Part shown: piece after piece, positions 53,380 through 64,000 of the stretch
How the letters are laid out: the number at the start of each line of letters is the position of its first letter
How positions within the stretch are numbered: position 1 is the stretch's first letter
Source: Cristatella mucedo
Lineage: Eukaryota; Bryozoa; Phylactolaemata; Cristatellidae
Direction: 5' to 3'
Length of the DNA stretch: 64,000 nt
NCBI GenBank assembly: GCA_009760855.2
Contig: WPIO01000049.1
Coordinates: 1,318,501-1,382,500, forward strand
Translations under genes and position numbers: made by a program
Notes under the pieces: model-generated
What the model was told of the DNA's origin: nothing
Seen by the model: only the letters and a program-made list of their open reading frames with translations
The model's database searches: none

Positions 53380-53740
53380 CTACAGTGCGTGCCTGTAGTT
53401 CGTATACTCCGAAAGCCTGGGCACTCACTTCTTCATTGCGTCACGACATTCCCTGACGTGACCACATTTAAAAGGTAAGCGAAAGACATAACTATTTATC
53501 ACAGCATTTAGTGGGCCCATGTGATTCGTCATTCTGTGTGCGCTTATACGTGCTTACACTGTACACACTGCCACTAACCGTATTTTCGTGCTGACCCTGT
53601 GCATGTCACCTGTAACAATCGTATGCGCTTGTTGTCATCGAGCACGCTGCCACCACTAACCATTCGATCGCGCTTCCTCTGCAGTAAATTTAAAGTGCCT
53701 AGAAAGACGTCGACTTTTCTGAGGGCGCTATAACATATAA
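53380..53740 (+). mobile_element. LINE family A, 3' fragment
   Basis: GTATACTCCGAAAGCCTGGG, GACGTGACCACATTTAAAAG and the 3' end GTGCCTAGAAAGACGTCGAC with GAGGGCGCTATAAC. The element ends directly in a minisatellite. Confidence 0.75.
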
Positions 53741-54124
53741 CGCTATATACGCTATAACATATAACGCTATATACGCTATAACATATAACGCTATATACGC
53801 TATAACATATAACGCTATATACGCTATAACATGTAACGCTATATACGCTATATACGCTATAACATATAACGCTATATACGCTATAACATATAACGCTATA
53901 TACGCTATAACATGTAACGCTATATACGCTATATACGCTATAACATATAACGCTATATACGCTATAACATATAACGCTATATACGCTATATACGCTATAA
54001 CATATAACGCTATATACGCTATATACGCTATAACATATAACTCTATATACGCTATATACGCTATAACATATAACGCTATATACGCTATAACATATAACGC
54101 TATATACGCTATATACGCTATAAC
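53726..54124. repeat. Minisatellite built from 15-bp and 9-bp units
   Basis: Alternating CGCTATAACATATAA (15 bp) and CGCTATATA (9 bp) units, usually one of each (24-bp period), with some positions carrying two 9-bp units. A few variants (ATGTAA, AACTC) occur. The first unit overlaps the 3' end of a LINE A copy. Confidence 0.95.
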
Positions 54125-54129
54125 GAGTG

Positions 54130-54575
54130 CGCGATATTTATTATTTTCATTATTGCAGGCAGCCCGCGCCCTCTCTCCTTAACAGGAGTGCACGAGGCGT
54201 GACCACGCTGCGTAAACAGGTGTGTAAACAGGTACTAGCCGCCAATGTCTCAATATAAATTGAGCGTGCGAACCGTCAGCCGCCGTTGCTTGCTTTGCTT
54301 GAGAACGTACGCGACACATCCGTGATTTTGATCGGTCGACTGCCTCCACGCCTTGACCGACGGCTGATTTGGCTCCACCCACCACCACCAAGATCTAGTG
54401 GCGAAGCAGGCCAAACCGGATGGAAATCGACGCCGAGCTCCGAGCCGAGTCGACTGGCGCGAGCACAGCCGCAGCGCTTCGCGAAGGCCTGGACTCGTCG
54501 TGCAGTCGCGGCGCAGCGCTGCGAGAATCCCGCGAAAAGTCCGGCGGCGTCTTTTCGAGCTGCTGCGCTCTCGTC
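54130..54575. other. Downstream flank of CAP gene B
   Basis: A missing terminal exon of CAP gene B could lie here or in 54850-55200. No convincing acceptor plus Cys-rich frame was found. Confidence 0.35.
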
Positions 54576-54578
54576 GAC

Positions 54579-54830
54579 GAGAGAGAAAGACAGAGCGAGA
54601 GAGAGAGAGGGGGAGGGAGGGGAGAGAGCGAGAGAGGGGAGAGAGAGAACGAAGGAGAGGGAGAGGGATAGAGGTAGAGAGAGGGAGAGGGAGGGAGGGA
54701 GAGAGAGAGAAAGAGCGAGAGAGAGCGAGAGAGAAATGAAGAGAGACGGAGAGAGAGATGAGGAGAGAGATGGAGAGAGACGGAGAGAGAGAGAGATGAG
54801 GAGAGAGACGAAGAGATGAGAGGGGATGGG
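54579..54830. repeat. GA-rich polypurine tract
   Basis: GAGA with frequent GGGA and ACGGA variants, about 250 bp, imperfect. Confidence 0.95.
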
Positions 54831-55205
54831 GGAGGGGCCCGCTGCGAAGTGAGAACGCCTGCCACAGCCTTCTAGAAGCTCTCGTGTCTTTTCGTGCCTA
54901 GCTCACGTCAGGACTGCGCGTCGGCCGGGTCAGTCCAATCCCGACCTTCTCGGCAGAGGGCCGCTCGCACTCACCCGACGAATTGGTCGCTCGCGACGAC
55001 GCAGCGCTCCCTCGCTCTCGGAGCGCCGAGAACTCGCTGCGCCGCTCTTGATGCTCTAGCTCGAGTACGTTTCGGATGCCCCGAGACGGTCAAATGCCGG
55101 CGACTGCAAAGTCGAATAGGCGCTCTTGTTCTATCTCCTCGAGATCGACCGCGTCGACAACGGCGGCACTGGAGCGGGCGCACTGGAGCTCGCGCGATCA
55201 CTTAC

Positions 55206-55703
55206 GTGGGCACCACGCGCACTTGTTTGGACACAGGTAGGGCACGTTGTAGTACGCCGTGCAGTAGCTGCTCGGCCAAAGGACGCAGTACCAGGCGTCC
55301 TTCGCGACGCCGCATTTTACTGCAGAAATCGGATGCAGGAGCTCGATGATGCTCGGCGTAACGGCGGCGTAACGGCGGCGCAATTAGCAGCGGCGGGGAA
55401 AACAGATTTGGAAGACTTCGATTGCTATTTGGAACATTGCGAAAGTGCGCGAATGAGAGCTCAGGCGGTCGCCTCCTCCTCCCTCCCCCTTCCTCTTTCT
55501 CCCTCCCCCTCCCTCCCCCTCTCTCCCCATACCTCCTCCTCCCTCCCCCTACCTCCCCTCCCTCTACCTCCCTCGCCGAGGATGCGAACAGTCCGCGAGC
55601 GTAGGCGCCCGTCGGCGCGCGTCCTCTTTCTCGTCGCGTCTTTGAGCGGCGCGGGCAAGACGCGAGCGGCGACGACGGCTGCGGTGCGCTTCCGCGGGGG
55701 GCC

Positions 55704-55754
<51 letters not shown>

Positions 55755-57503
55755 CGTGCTTGGGCGCGCTGAGCGTCGTCGGGGAGGGAGGGGTAAGAAT
55801 GGCATGCGCTGCGGCAGCGGCGGCGGAAGCGGCGTGGTGCAGCGGCGGCGGTGGTGGCGGCTTACGGTCGCAGTTCGGCGCCACGAGGTAGGGCGCCGAG
55901 CACGTGCACGCGCAAGTGCTCAAGTTGAGCGTGCCTCCGTTGTAGCACGTCTTTCCGCGGCAGTCTGCGAGGCGGGAAAGGCGCGCGGAAAAACGCAGCG
56001 CATCTTTGACTGAGCAAACCCGACGGAGGAGCGGAGCGAAGGCTCTCGAGTCGACGGAGCGCCCGACGCCGCGCGCCAGCGGTCTCACCGCACAGTCCGC
56101 GGCTGAGGTTGTTGGCTCCGCATCGCTCTCCCGGCGCTCTGACTGGCAGCGCGTACGGAGTGCTCGTCCGCGGGCTCAAGTTACCCCTGTGCGGCGGCAG
56201 AAGGCGAGCGCATACGATCGCCAATGCGGCGGTGGCGGCGGCTGCGCTGCTGCGTTCGACCCCCCGGCTCGTCTGGTGGAGGGAAGGATCCTGCCGCGAA
56301 GCTTGCAAAGCAGAAGGAGAGCGCTCCGGCATCGGGCGAGCGAGCGGGAGGCCGGCTGTTTCGCGGCCGCCGAGCCGCGGACGGCGCATGCGCAGCGGCA
56401 GCCTCTGCGAGGCACGTGCTCACCCTGGCGCGTAGTTGCAAACGTACAGAGTCGAAGCCAGGTTCTTGCAATACGCGGCGCCGCAGCCGACGCGGCTCGT
56501 GTTGGACCAGACCATCTGCAACGACCGCGTTGCGTGCATCGGCGGCGGCGTCGAGCCCGGAGCGACCCGCCGCCTCCTAGCGACCTTCACCTCCTAGCGA
56601 CTCCGAGAAGCGTGCAGGGCACACGCGCGTTGCCAACCTGGGTGTAGTGGCTGACGATTCCGGTCGAAGCGCGGCCGTACGCGAACTGCGCCTTCTCCGA
56701 CGCCCAGGCGCTCATGGCCGAGGTCCAGTCGCTGAAGCCGTAGGCAATGTTTTGGCCCACGACGTACTTGCCCGGCACGCTTCTCTGCGAGTTTCCGTCG
56801 TGCTCGAAGTGGCAATTGTTCGCCCAGCTCTGGGCCACCTCGGCCAGCTCCACATCCCAAGCCTGCAAGCCGAGCCGAAGTGGCTAGCGACCCGAAGCGC
56901 CCGCTGGCACGAGCCCGGCGCTCGCGCAGTCGCAGCCGCTGACCATCGCCTGCATGTCGGCTGCGTTTGCCGCCGCGCGAACGCGGTTGTGATAGTCGAC
57001 GATTCTCTGCCGGAAGTTCGCTGCAAAGGGTAGAATAGTAGTCGAGCGACGCTTGCTGAGCGCCTGCTGCGTGCCTGGTGGCGCTGCGCTCGTGCGCAGC
57101 CGAGGCCGCACGCTGCTCGTCCCGGAGATGGGGCGGCCGCAGCACCTGGCTGGGAGCTGGCACTGGTGGACGACGAGGGACTCAAGCAGGCGCTATGGTT
57201 GGGAACGATCGTAAACTTCGGAGCCGGACAACGGGCTTCGGATACATCGAGTCGCTGAAAAAAGCCGGAGAAAAATTCCTCGTCGGCCAAGCGGCCTCGA
57301 CGAGCGTTGAAATGTCGCAAAGGCTCGACGCGAGAAACCGCCTGCGGGCCGCTCGGCGGCGGCGGCGGCGGCGGCGGTGGAGGCAGCTTCCACAAAGCTG
57401 CCGCCACGCAAGCCCCCCCCCCCTACAAAGCACTGCTTACGCTGGTGACGAGGAACGTCGCGACGGCAACTTTTGCAAGCATGACCACGGTAAGAGCGGT
57501 CAT
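55206..57503 (-). CDS. Secreted CAP-domain protein with EGF-like and ShKT-like modules (paralogue B)
   Basis: Eight exons in transcript order: 57503-57441, 57254-57146, 57020-56944, 56862-56638, 56515-56424, 56186-56089, 55964-55866, 55319-55206. Exon 1 is a signal peptide ([21 protein letters not shown]). Exon 2 repeats the Cys module seen in paralogue A ([16 protein letters not shown]). Exons 3-6 carry the CAP domain ([48 protein letters not shown]). Exon 7 is EGF-like ([17 protein letters not shown]) and exon 8 ShKT-like ([12 protein letters not shown]). Exons 2, 4, 5, 6, 7 and 8 match paralogue A in length (109, 225, 92, 98, 99, 114); only exons 1 and 3 differ. The gene is compact (2.3 kb) compared with A (3.7 kb). 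Exon 8 ends at the same phase-1 GTAAGT donor, but here reading through adds one Lys codon and a TGA. The protein may therefore end there, or continue into an exon I could not find. Function beyond secretion is unassigned. Confidence 0.88.
55482..55580. repeat. CT-rich imperfect repeat in CAP gene B intron 7
   Basis: CCTCCCCCTCCCT-type units between exons 8 and 7 of CAP gene B. Confidence 0.85.
55707..55752. repeat. (CT)n microsatellite in CAP gene B intron 7
   Basis: Pure CT run, about 22 units. Confidence 0.95.
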
Positions 57504-57810
57504 GCTGCGCTTGCGCGTTTCGTTGCGAAATCTTTCGGATTGCGAAAGCTACGAACCGACGCCGCCGTTGCCGTTGCGCTCAAGGTCACCCGAGTCGTCT
57601 ACCGCTAGCCGTGGGCTTGAGTGCAAAATATACGTACACGCCCTCGCGTCGGTAATCCATCGCACCGCATGTTCGCAGCGATAGGCAAGACAAGCGCCGT
57701 AATCCGTCACGCTTGAAGAATTCATGGACGGAGGATCAAGCCGCAGAGAGAGAGAGAAGCCGTCGATCATTATTTCAAGATTAGCCACGCTCACCAACGA
57801 TTAGCCCCGG

Positions 57811-57978
<168 letters not shown>

Positions 57979-57979
57979 A

Positions 57980-58825
57980 TTACTCTCAACGCGTAAATAT
58001 ACGAGAGCTCGCTGAATCCCAGCAGACGACAAGAAATATAAAATCCATTAGTGGATTAGTGGCATGACGCTGTGCTGCGTCAACGGCTTAATTATTGGCC
58101 ACAGGTGAGGCATGCACATTAGCGTCAAGGCGCTTCGCTAATTACAGCAGCAGAAGCTGCAGACGCACACCACATTCGGAAAAGGACTGAGTGCTGGCGT
58201 GGGGAGACGACTCGCTTCCGATCTCTGGCGAGGGAGAAGCTGAGCAACTCAACAGCCATCGCCAATTGAGAGCAACGAAGAAATCGTTTAGCAAGTGCCT
58301 GCAGGCTGTAAGGCGCAGCTAGCAACCTCGGTTAACCGACAGATGACTAGGTAATCTTTAGTCGGACCCAAGTGAAACCGCCACCGGCGGCGCCCAAATA
58401 ACACCCGCCAGCAAGCAGGCTTCCTGGGTTTCCGATCTGCTTACTCACTAGCTGACCGACTACGCGTAGTACGTGGAAGGTGCAATACAATAGGCAGCGA
58501 ATACGCCAAGAGACACAGGTCAAGCACTCGAATGTATTTTTTGTTTTCTTCTGGGCTACTAGTTTATTAGCTAAGAACGTCACGTGACAAATGCCGCCCT
58601 TCTCTAGCTGGCTAGGCTTACAGTGCATTCGCACACTAGTTACTGGTTTGATTAGTACGATACGCAGCTGGATTTTGTTGGCGTCTGGGTTGATCTGACG
58701 CCTCCAACTTGGGCTGTCTGCTTGAAAGCCGAACGACTATTAAAGTCTTATTCCGAAGGTTGCTTCAACGGCCAATCATCATTTTGGATAGATAAGTAAA
58801 ACTTTTTTTTTAATTTTCAGGAGCT
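57980..58825. other. Unassigned DNA
   Basis: No gene or transposon recognised. Confidence 0.4.
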
Positions 58826-58829
58826 AACT

Positions 58830-59400
58830 TAAGACCCGGAGCTTCCTGATTCTTTATTGGCCAGACTACTTTAACTCATTACTAGCCGGGCATCGCTAAT
58901 TAGCCCTTAAGCCTCCTAATTGTGTGCTAAATGCAGCAGCTAAGCTGATATCTAAATTCGCAAAGTTGAGTCAAGTTCTCTTTTTGGTGGCTTCGGGAGC
59001 GAAGCGCTTCTCCTGACCCACAAACCTAGCCCACATCCGGCTTAGTTCAGGCATGCCAAGCTGGACTCTCTAAGCTGGACTGCCCGCCTCCTCCTGCCTT
59101 CACGTTCTCACGGACTACAAACAAGCTGCTCTGCACTCCTCCTAATCGTTTCCCTCGCTTTCCTTTTCGATCCTTTCCTTATTCTTATACCGTATCACTA
59201 TCCTTTCTCCTTCCGATTTTCTTCTTTCTCTTTCCATCCCTAGAAGACTTTTGGTACCGGAAGCTTTTGCTCTGCGACTTCCGGCCTTCGGAGCGAAACT
59301 TCCGAGGCTCCTGAGAAAGTGCAGGACTTTTAACCTGCTCCACTCTCCTGCAGACTCGAGCACTTAACTGCCGTCAATTATGTACTGCTCTGTGCCTTTC
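58830..59400 (+). mobile_element. Possible degenerate LINE of another RT family
   Basis: TGAACTCATTACTAGCCGGGC-like start, then a frame reading PPNCVLNAAAKLISKFAKLS, then CTTCTCCTGACCCACAAACC, in the order expected for a C-terminal RT region (compare LQNSAARLV and LTHKARHGLAP). Heavily decayed. Confidence 0.35.
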
Positions 59401-59404
59401 TTCT

Positions 59405-60440
59405 GTTTACTTTCCTTCGCTAGTCATCCTGACATTCAACTTTCGCTGCGTCAGGTGAAGCCCTTTGGCGCGAAACCGCGAAACCCTGCGAAAGACACGA
59501 CAGCTTCGAGTTCGAGCTACGTCTAAATCTCCAGCCTAAAAGAGTACGGCCGAGTATTCATTCTTTGTAAATTTTCAGTCGTACACGCACTAATATGGAC
59601 CGCATTGCACCATCAGTCATCAACTACAAGCTTTTTTCACCTCAGGACTCGAAACAAAGTTTCAAAGGCTTCGCATCATACATTGCTACAACTTTAGAAG
59701 AAAGCTGAAAACTGCACTGTTGCTGATCACGCACACTAAAGACGAATGGCATTCATTTTTATTCTATTAAGGAGGCCGTAAAGGTAAATCAATCAGAGCC
59801 GGCACTCAAATGCAAGAAGAGCCGGCACTACTTGTCCAATGAAGGCAGATTGACAGGATATTCACATAAATAAAAAATAACAAAGAGCCAGAAATGTGGC
59901 CCTGTACTGAGACTATGCTCGTAGATTCTCTGGTCCATGTCGCGAAAACCATGCAGCTATTCGTGCAAAGCTCCATTTGAGCCCTACCCCCAGACAATAA
60001 AGACATCACAAAAGAGTTAAGGAGTTTTTAAAGCTGTATGAAGTTAATAATAATAATATTAATACATTTGGTTACATTTGGATAATTTAAATCCAGACTT
60101 TAGGTATCATTTACAGTGCACCCACTAAAGATTGAATCTGTGATTATAGAGACACCCGCTTTGCCATGCTCTCGTGACACAATACATTTCTATTAACCAA
60201 CTGATGACGACATTGAGGATAGTGGTGACGTAGTGCAGGCATCAACGATAGAGAGATTGATGATGACTGTACCCACAGGTTTCAGGACTGGGAGGCTTTA
60301 GTTGGCATAGTTATGTGGATGCATGTATGCGAGTGTGCACGGCGTGAATGCACGTACATGTGGGTTCGTGTGTGTGCTTGATCGTGTGTATGTGCTCGTG
60401 TGCATGTGTAAATGTGTGCAATGTAATTATGATCTTGCCC
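59405..60440. other. Unassigned DNA
   Basis: AT-rich, short open frames only, ATT/AAT runs near 60050. Confidence 0.4.
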
Positions 60441-60445
60441 ACGTG

Positions 60446-60572
<127 letters not shown>

Positions 60573-60984
60573 GGGAGGTGACGGCTTCTGGACGTTACTA
60601 ATTATCAGTTTTCTCCACTGCACTTATGAAACTGTTAGATATTTTGAAAACAAGGCTAAATGCTGAACATGAGCACATTTTGTGGATTTTCAAAGTACTC
60701 TATTCGCGGAACCTTCACGTCCATCCAGATGATGCTTCTCTCACAGTTGCTGCAATGTCACGCGCTAGTAGCGCGCTTTTTCGGCTTTCTCGCTGCACAT
60801 TGTAGTGCAGAGACGCTATAATTTCGTCAAGGTGAGCAGACAAAACTCATTTTTGTCGCATTTCGGTATGTATTAGCTAAGCCACAATCACGTCAGCGCG
60901 CGTCTAGTCCGGTTATGCTCAGTTACATGCAGTTAGCCCATGGGTACGATATTTAATAAGAGCTGAAACTGCGCCTGCTTTTGG

Positions 60985-61233
60985 CAGAATTCAGTAGGTC
61001 CTTGTTAATTTTTGCTTAAGTTCTTGTGCTTGCTGATAATGTGCATGCTATTACTAATTACGTTTGCATGTTAATTTTGTACATGTCATCCTAACCAAGC
61101 TATGCTTGTAGACTTGTGCATGTTACCATTAACCGTTTGATCAGGCTTCTTTTACAGCACATGTAAATTGCCTAGAAAGAGATACAGTTCTCTGAGGGCA
61201 ACTTAAAACATATTGTTATTATTATTATTTTTG
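60985..61233 (+). mobile_element. LINE family A, 3' untranslated end
   Basis: CAGTAGGTCCTTGTTAATTT, GCATGCTATTACTAATTACG, TTGCCTAGAAAGAGATACAG and (ATT)n. Coding part absent. TTAGCCCATGGGTACGATAT just upstream echoes a SINE A-box region. Confidence 0.75.
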
Positions 61234-61234
61234 G

Positions 61235-62150
61235 CTGAGTGCAGCGCGCAGTGACGAAACTGCGGACAAGGACCAATTTATGGCTACGGCTGAACGGTGA
61301 ATGAAGCCCCACGCACAACGTACTGACTACAGCAGGATGGCAGAGAAATTATCAATTTGGAGTTGATTAATTCAGACATCTTCAGCTGCCAGCGATCTGC
61401 ATTAAACTGGCCTCGGCGTCGCATTCGCTCAGACATCGAGGTTTTTCTTAGAATCAATATGATTCAAGGTTCTCCGTACTCTGAACAATAAAAAAGGACG
61501 ACTCAGACGGTCAGAAATACTGTATGGCTAGCTGCCTGGCCTTCCACATTTTATTCCGCAGATTAAAATTTAAAAAATTACACTTAAAATTTCGGCAATC
61601 CGACTCATCTTGCAGCCCAACCATCTGCGCTTTCTTGCCGCCAATTGTACCCTCCAAAATGCATGCCTTAATTGTAGAGTTTCTTTAAAAGCAAGGTTGC
61701 CCGTACTGTGCATTTTAACGAACAAGAACAAGAGCATCAGCATCTTGTGAAGAGCCCGACAGCGATTCTTCCTCCAGCCATCTTGTGAAGAGCTTCTTCC
61801 TCTGGGCAAGACAAAACTGAAACGTCGGCATGCTAAATTGGACAGATCAGGAATGCCATTCGCGAGTCGTGGCTCCTCAATTGCGAAGGCGATGTCACGA
61901 TAATCTAGGGCCGCGACCGCGTAGAGCCAGAGGCCGCGTAATGCGCTTCCGGAGTTGACGCAGGCATAATGAAAAGGCGAGTGCGAGGCCTTGGTAGGGT
62001 CAACTGCACATTAATGGCGTTTTGACTATGGCATTCACCAAAACAAACTCTGCCTTTTTTTCGGGCGATCTATTAACCTGCGGGCGCTCAGTTAACCACC
62101 ATTGCTCTATCGAATCCAAAGACAGCGCGTCGTTGGTCACGTGCTCTTCC
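61235..62150. other. Unassigned DNA
   Basis: CATCTTGTGAAGAGC occurs twice 40 bp apart (about 61740 and 61780). No gene recognised. Confidence 0.4.
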
Positions 62151-62157
62151 GTAACGT

Positions 62158-62882
62158 TCATAATAATAATAATAATAATAATAATAATTCACTTGATAGA
62201 GCGCCCTCAGAGAACTTAATCTCTCTCTAGGCGCTTTACATTTGCTGTAAAGTGAAATGCAATTGAATGGTAAGTAAAATCATGCTTGAAAAACAAACGA
62301 AATGATTAATATGGTTAGGGGTGACATGCACAGGGTCAGCATGCAAATGTGGTTAGTGGCAGTATGCACAGTGTCAGCACGCATAAACACATCAAGGACG
62401 AATCACAGGGACTCACTAAATGCTGTCCTAAATAGGTGTGTTTTAGGTTCCTTTTAAATGTGGTCAGGTCAGGGGATGTTCTGACGCAGGTCGGGAGGGA
62501 GTTCCAGGCTTTGGGAGCATATGAACTAAATGCATGGTCTCCAAAGGATTTAAGGTTTGTATGAGGTATTTGTAGACTGTTGGATTCCGAAAAGCGGGTG
62601 GTACGATGCTTGGCCTGATGGGGTAGTATATCTGACAGATAGGCTGGAGCCATAGAATGAAGGGACCTAAAAGTGAGCGACAAAACCTTGACGTCAATCC
62701 GTTGCTTGACTGGTAGCCAGTGCAGGTCGGCGAGAAATGGAGTAATGTGGCAACTGCGACGCTCACGACAGACAAGCCTAGCTGCCGAGTTTTGCACCAG
62801 CTGCAATCGCCTGATCGCACATGCTGGTAGGCCAGTAAGCAGTGAGTTGCAGAAGTCGAGACGGGATGTCACGAAGTTCATG
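62158..62882 (-). mobile_element. LINE family A, 3' portion with open frame
   Basis: Minus-strand frame encodes [40 protein letters not shown] and [20 protein letters not shown], with one late frameshift, then the 3' end and (AAT)n at 62160-62189. Very similar to the 26713-27568 copy. Confidence 0.9.
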
Positions 62883-63024
62883 CGATTCGCCCCTACCCCC
62901 GTTTTCTTATGTGCCCTGCGTTATTCAAGTGACTCACTAATGCACTAATGTCTCTTTATGTTTTCTTTTTATACTTAAGGTCACTCTTTTTTAAAGACCG
63001 CTAGCGACAGTAGCTTTAATAATT

Positions 63025-63945
63025 ATGATTATCATTATTATTATTATACATTTGATATAACGCCCTCAGAGAGCTCAACCTCTTTCTAGGCACTTTACAT
63101 TAGCTGCGAATGAAGCATAATCGAATGGTTAGTAGTAGAATTCTCAATGTCAACAAGCGCATAACATTGTTAGTGGTGACATGCACAGGATTAATTACGC
63201 AAATACGGTTAGTGCCAGCATGCACAGTGTAAGCACCCATAAGCACACAAAGGACAAATCGCATGGTCCCACTAAATGCTGTGATAAATAGATAAGTTTT
63301 TAGTTTATTTTTAAAGGCGGTCAAGTCAGGGGAGCGTCATGATGCAAGTCGGAAGTGAGTTCCAGACTTTGGGAGCATACGAACTAAGGGTACGGCATCC
63401 AAAGGATTTGAGGTTCGTACGAGGTACGAGAGGTAAATGATTCGATTCCGAAAAGTGAGTGAGTATTATGCTTATCCTGGTGGGGAGTAGATGTGATAAG
63501 TAAGTAGACTGGAGCCAAAGAATGAAGAGACCTACAAGTGAGTGACACAACCTTGAAGTCGATGTGTTGCTTGACTTGGAGCCAGTGCAGGTCGGCGAGA
63601 AGTGGCGCGATGCAGCGGCTGCAACTGCAATGCTCACGACAGACAAGCCTCCTAGCTGCAGAGTTTTACACCAGCTGGAGGCGTCTAATTGCACATTCCG
63701 GTTAACCAGCAAGCAGAGAGTTACAAAAGTCAAGATGGATGTCACAAATGCATGGACCAACTTAAATGTGGTATCACTTTTTTAAGCAAGCCCGAATTTT
63801 GAGCAATTCTATGTAGCTGAAAGTAGACAGATTTGACTGTGGAGCTTATGTAGTCGCCCAATGAAAGGTCACTTTGGAACAGGACGTCTAGATTTCGTGC
63901 AGATTCAACAGGACATACGCTGGCAGAGCCGATTGTGAGCGTTAA
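63025..63945 (-). mobile_element. LINE family A, longer degenerate copy
   Basis: (ATT)n-rich end at 63030, CGCCCTCAGAGAGCTCAACC, GGAAGTGAGTTCCAGACTTT, AGCCAGTGCAGGTCGGCGAG, then beyond the usual truncation point to AATGAAAGGTCACTTTGGAA and GCAGAGCCGATTGTGAGC. Frameshifts throughout. Confidence 0.8.
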
Positions 63946-64000
63946 GGCTTTCGGTCTGCGGGTCCTCGGACTGCAGAACTCGCTTAGGCCATTCTTATAC
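63946..64000 (+). mobile_element. LINE family B fragment running off the window
   Basis: GGTCCTCGGACTGCAGAACT and CGCTTAGGCCATTCTTATAC match the SAGPRLWNSLPRFLR-coding part of family B. Confidence 0.5.

Noticed and set aside
53726-54124. CRISPR-like array
   Set aside because: Units are contiguous with no unique spacers, in a eukaryotic genome; it is a minisatellite.
56712-57407. 231-codon minus-strand frame across CAP gene B
   Set aside because: It joins exon 2 to intron sequence and an out-of-frame reading of exon 4; splice sites and the paralogue support separate exons.

Overview
This is eukaryotic nuclear DNA from an animal. Genes are split by GT-AG introns, most of the window is interspersed or simple repeat, and one gene encodes type IV collagen, a basement-membrane protein of animals. 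I cannot name the species. CAP proteins carrying EGF-like and ShKT-like modules, together with the LINE types present, point to a non-vertebrate metazoan, but this is inference.

Four protein genes can be reconstructed exon by exon. (1) 2936-7284 (+): the last three exons of a collagen IV alpha chain, covering the end of the triple helix and the whole NC1 domain; earlier exons lie outside the window. (2) 30391-17302 (-): a complete seven-exon DCUN1D1-type gene, encoding a UBA plus PONY-domain co-E3 for cullin neddylation, with a 9.4-kb intron full of repeats. (3) 40182-36434 (-) and (4) 57503-55206 (-): two paralogous secreted CAP-domain genes (signal peptide, short Cys module, CAP, EGF-like, ShKT-like). 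Six of their eight recognised exons have identical lengths. A possible first exon of an unrecognised + strand gene starts at 40242, almost head-to-head with gene 3.

The remainder is transposon-rich. Two L2/CR1-like LINE families dominate. Family A ends in a GC-rich stem-loop followed by (ATT)n; family B ends in (ACATT)n. There are more than 25 fragments, including one intact reverse-transcriptase ORF in a collagen intron, a recent copy about 99.5% identical to it, nested insertions, and a 5'-inverted copy of the twin-priming type. tRNA-derived SINE-like copies are present, and two of them carry the family A LINE tail. A 198-bp non-autonomous hAT element at 31005-31202 strongly resembles the SPIN/OposCharlie elements known for horizontal transfer among animals. 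Long CT/GA, GT, AT and GGC tracts, a LINE-seeded minisatellite and several near-perfect short hairpins fill much of what is left.

Layout: 1-2935 collagen intron with LINE B; 2936-7284 collagen IV; 7285-16300 repeats with no recognised gene; 16323-30391 DCUN1D1 and its repeat-filled introns; 30400-36400 repeats, the hAT element, a GC-rich block and a long CT tract; 36434-40182 first CAP gene; 40400-55200 LINEs, satellites and unassigned DNA; 55206-57503 second CAP gene; 57504-64000 simple repeats and LINE fragments. The four genes do not form a pathway: extracellular matrix, neddylation and secreted CAP proteins sit side by side, and only the CAP pair looks related by duplication.
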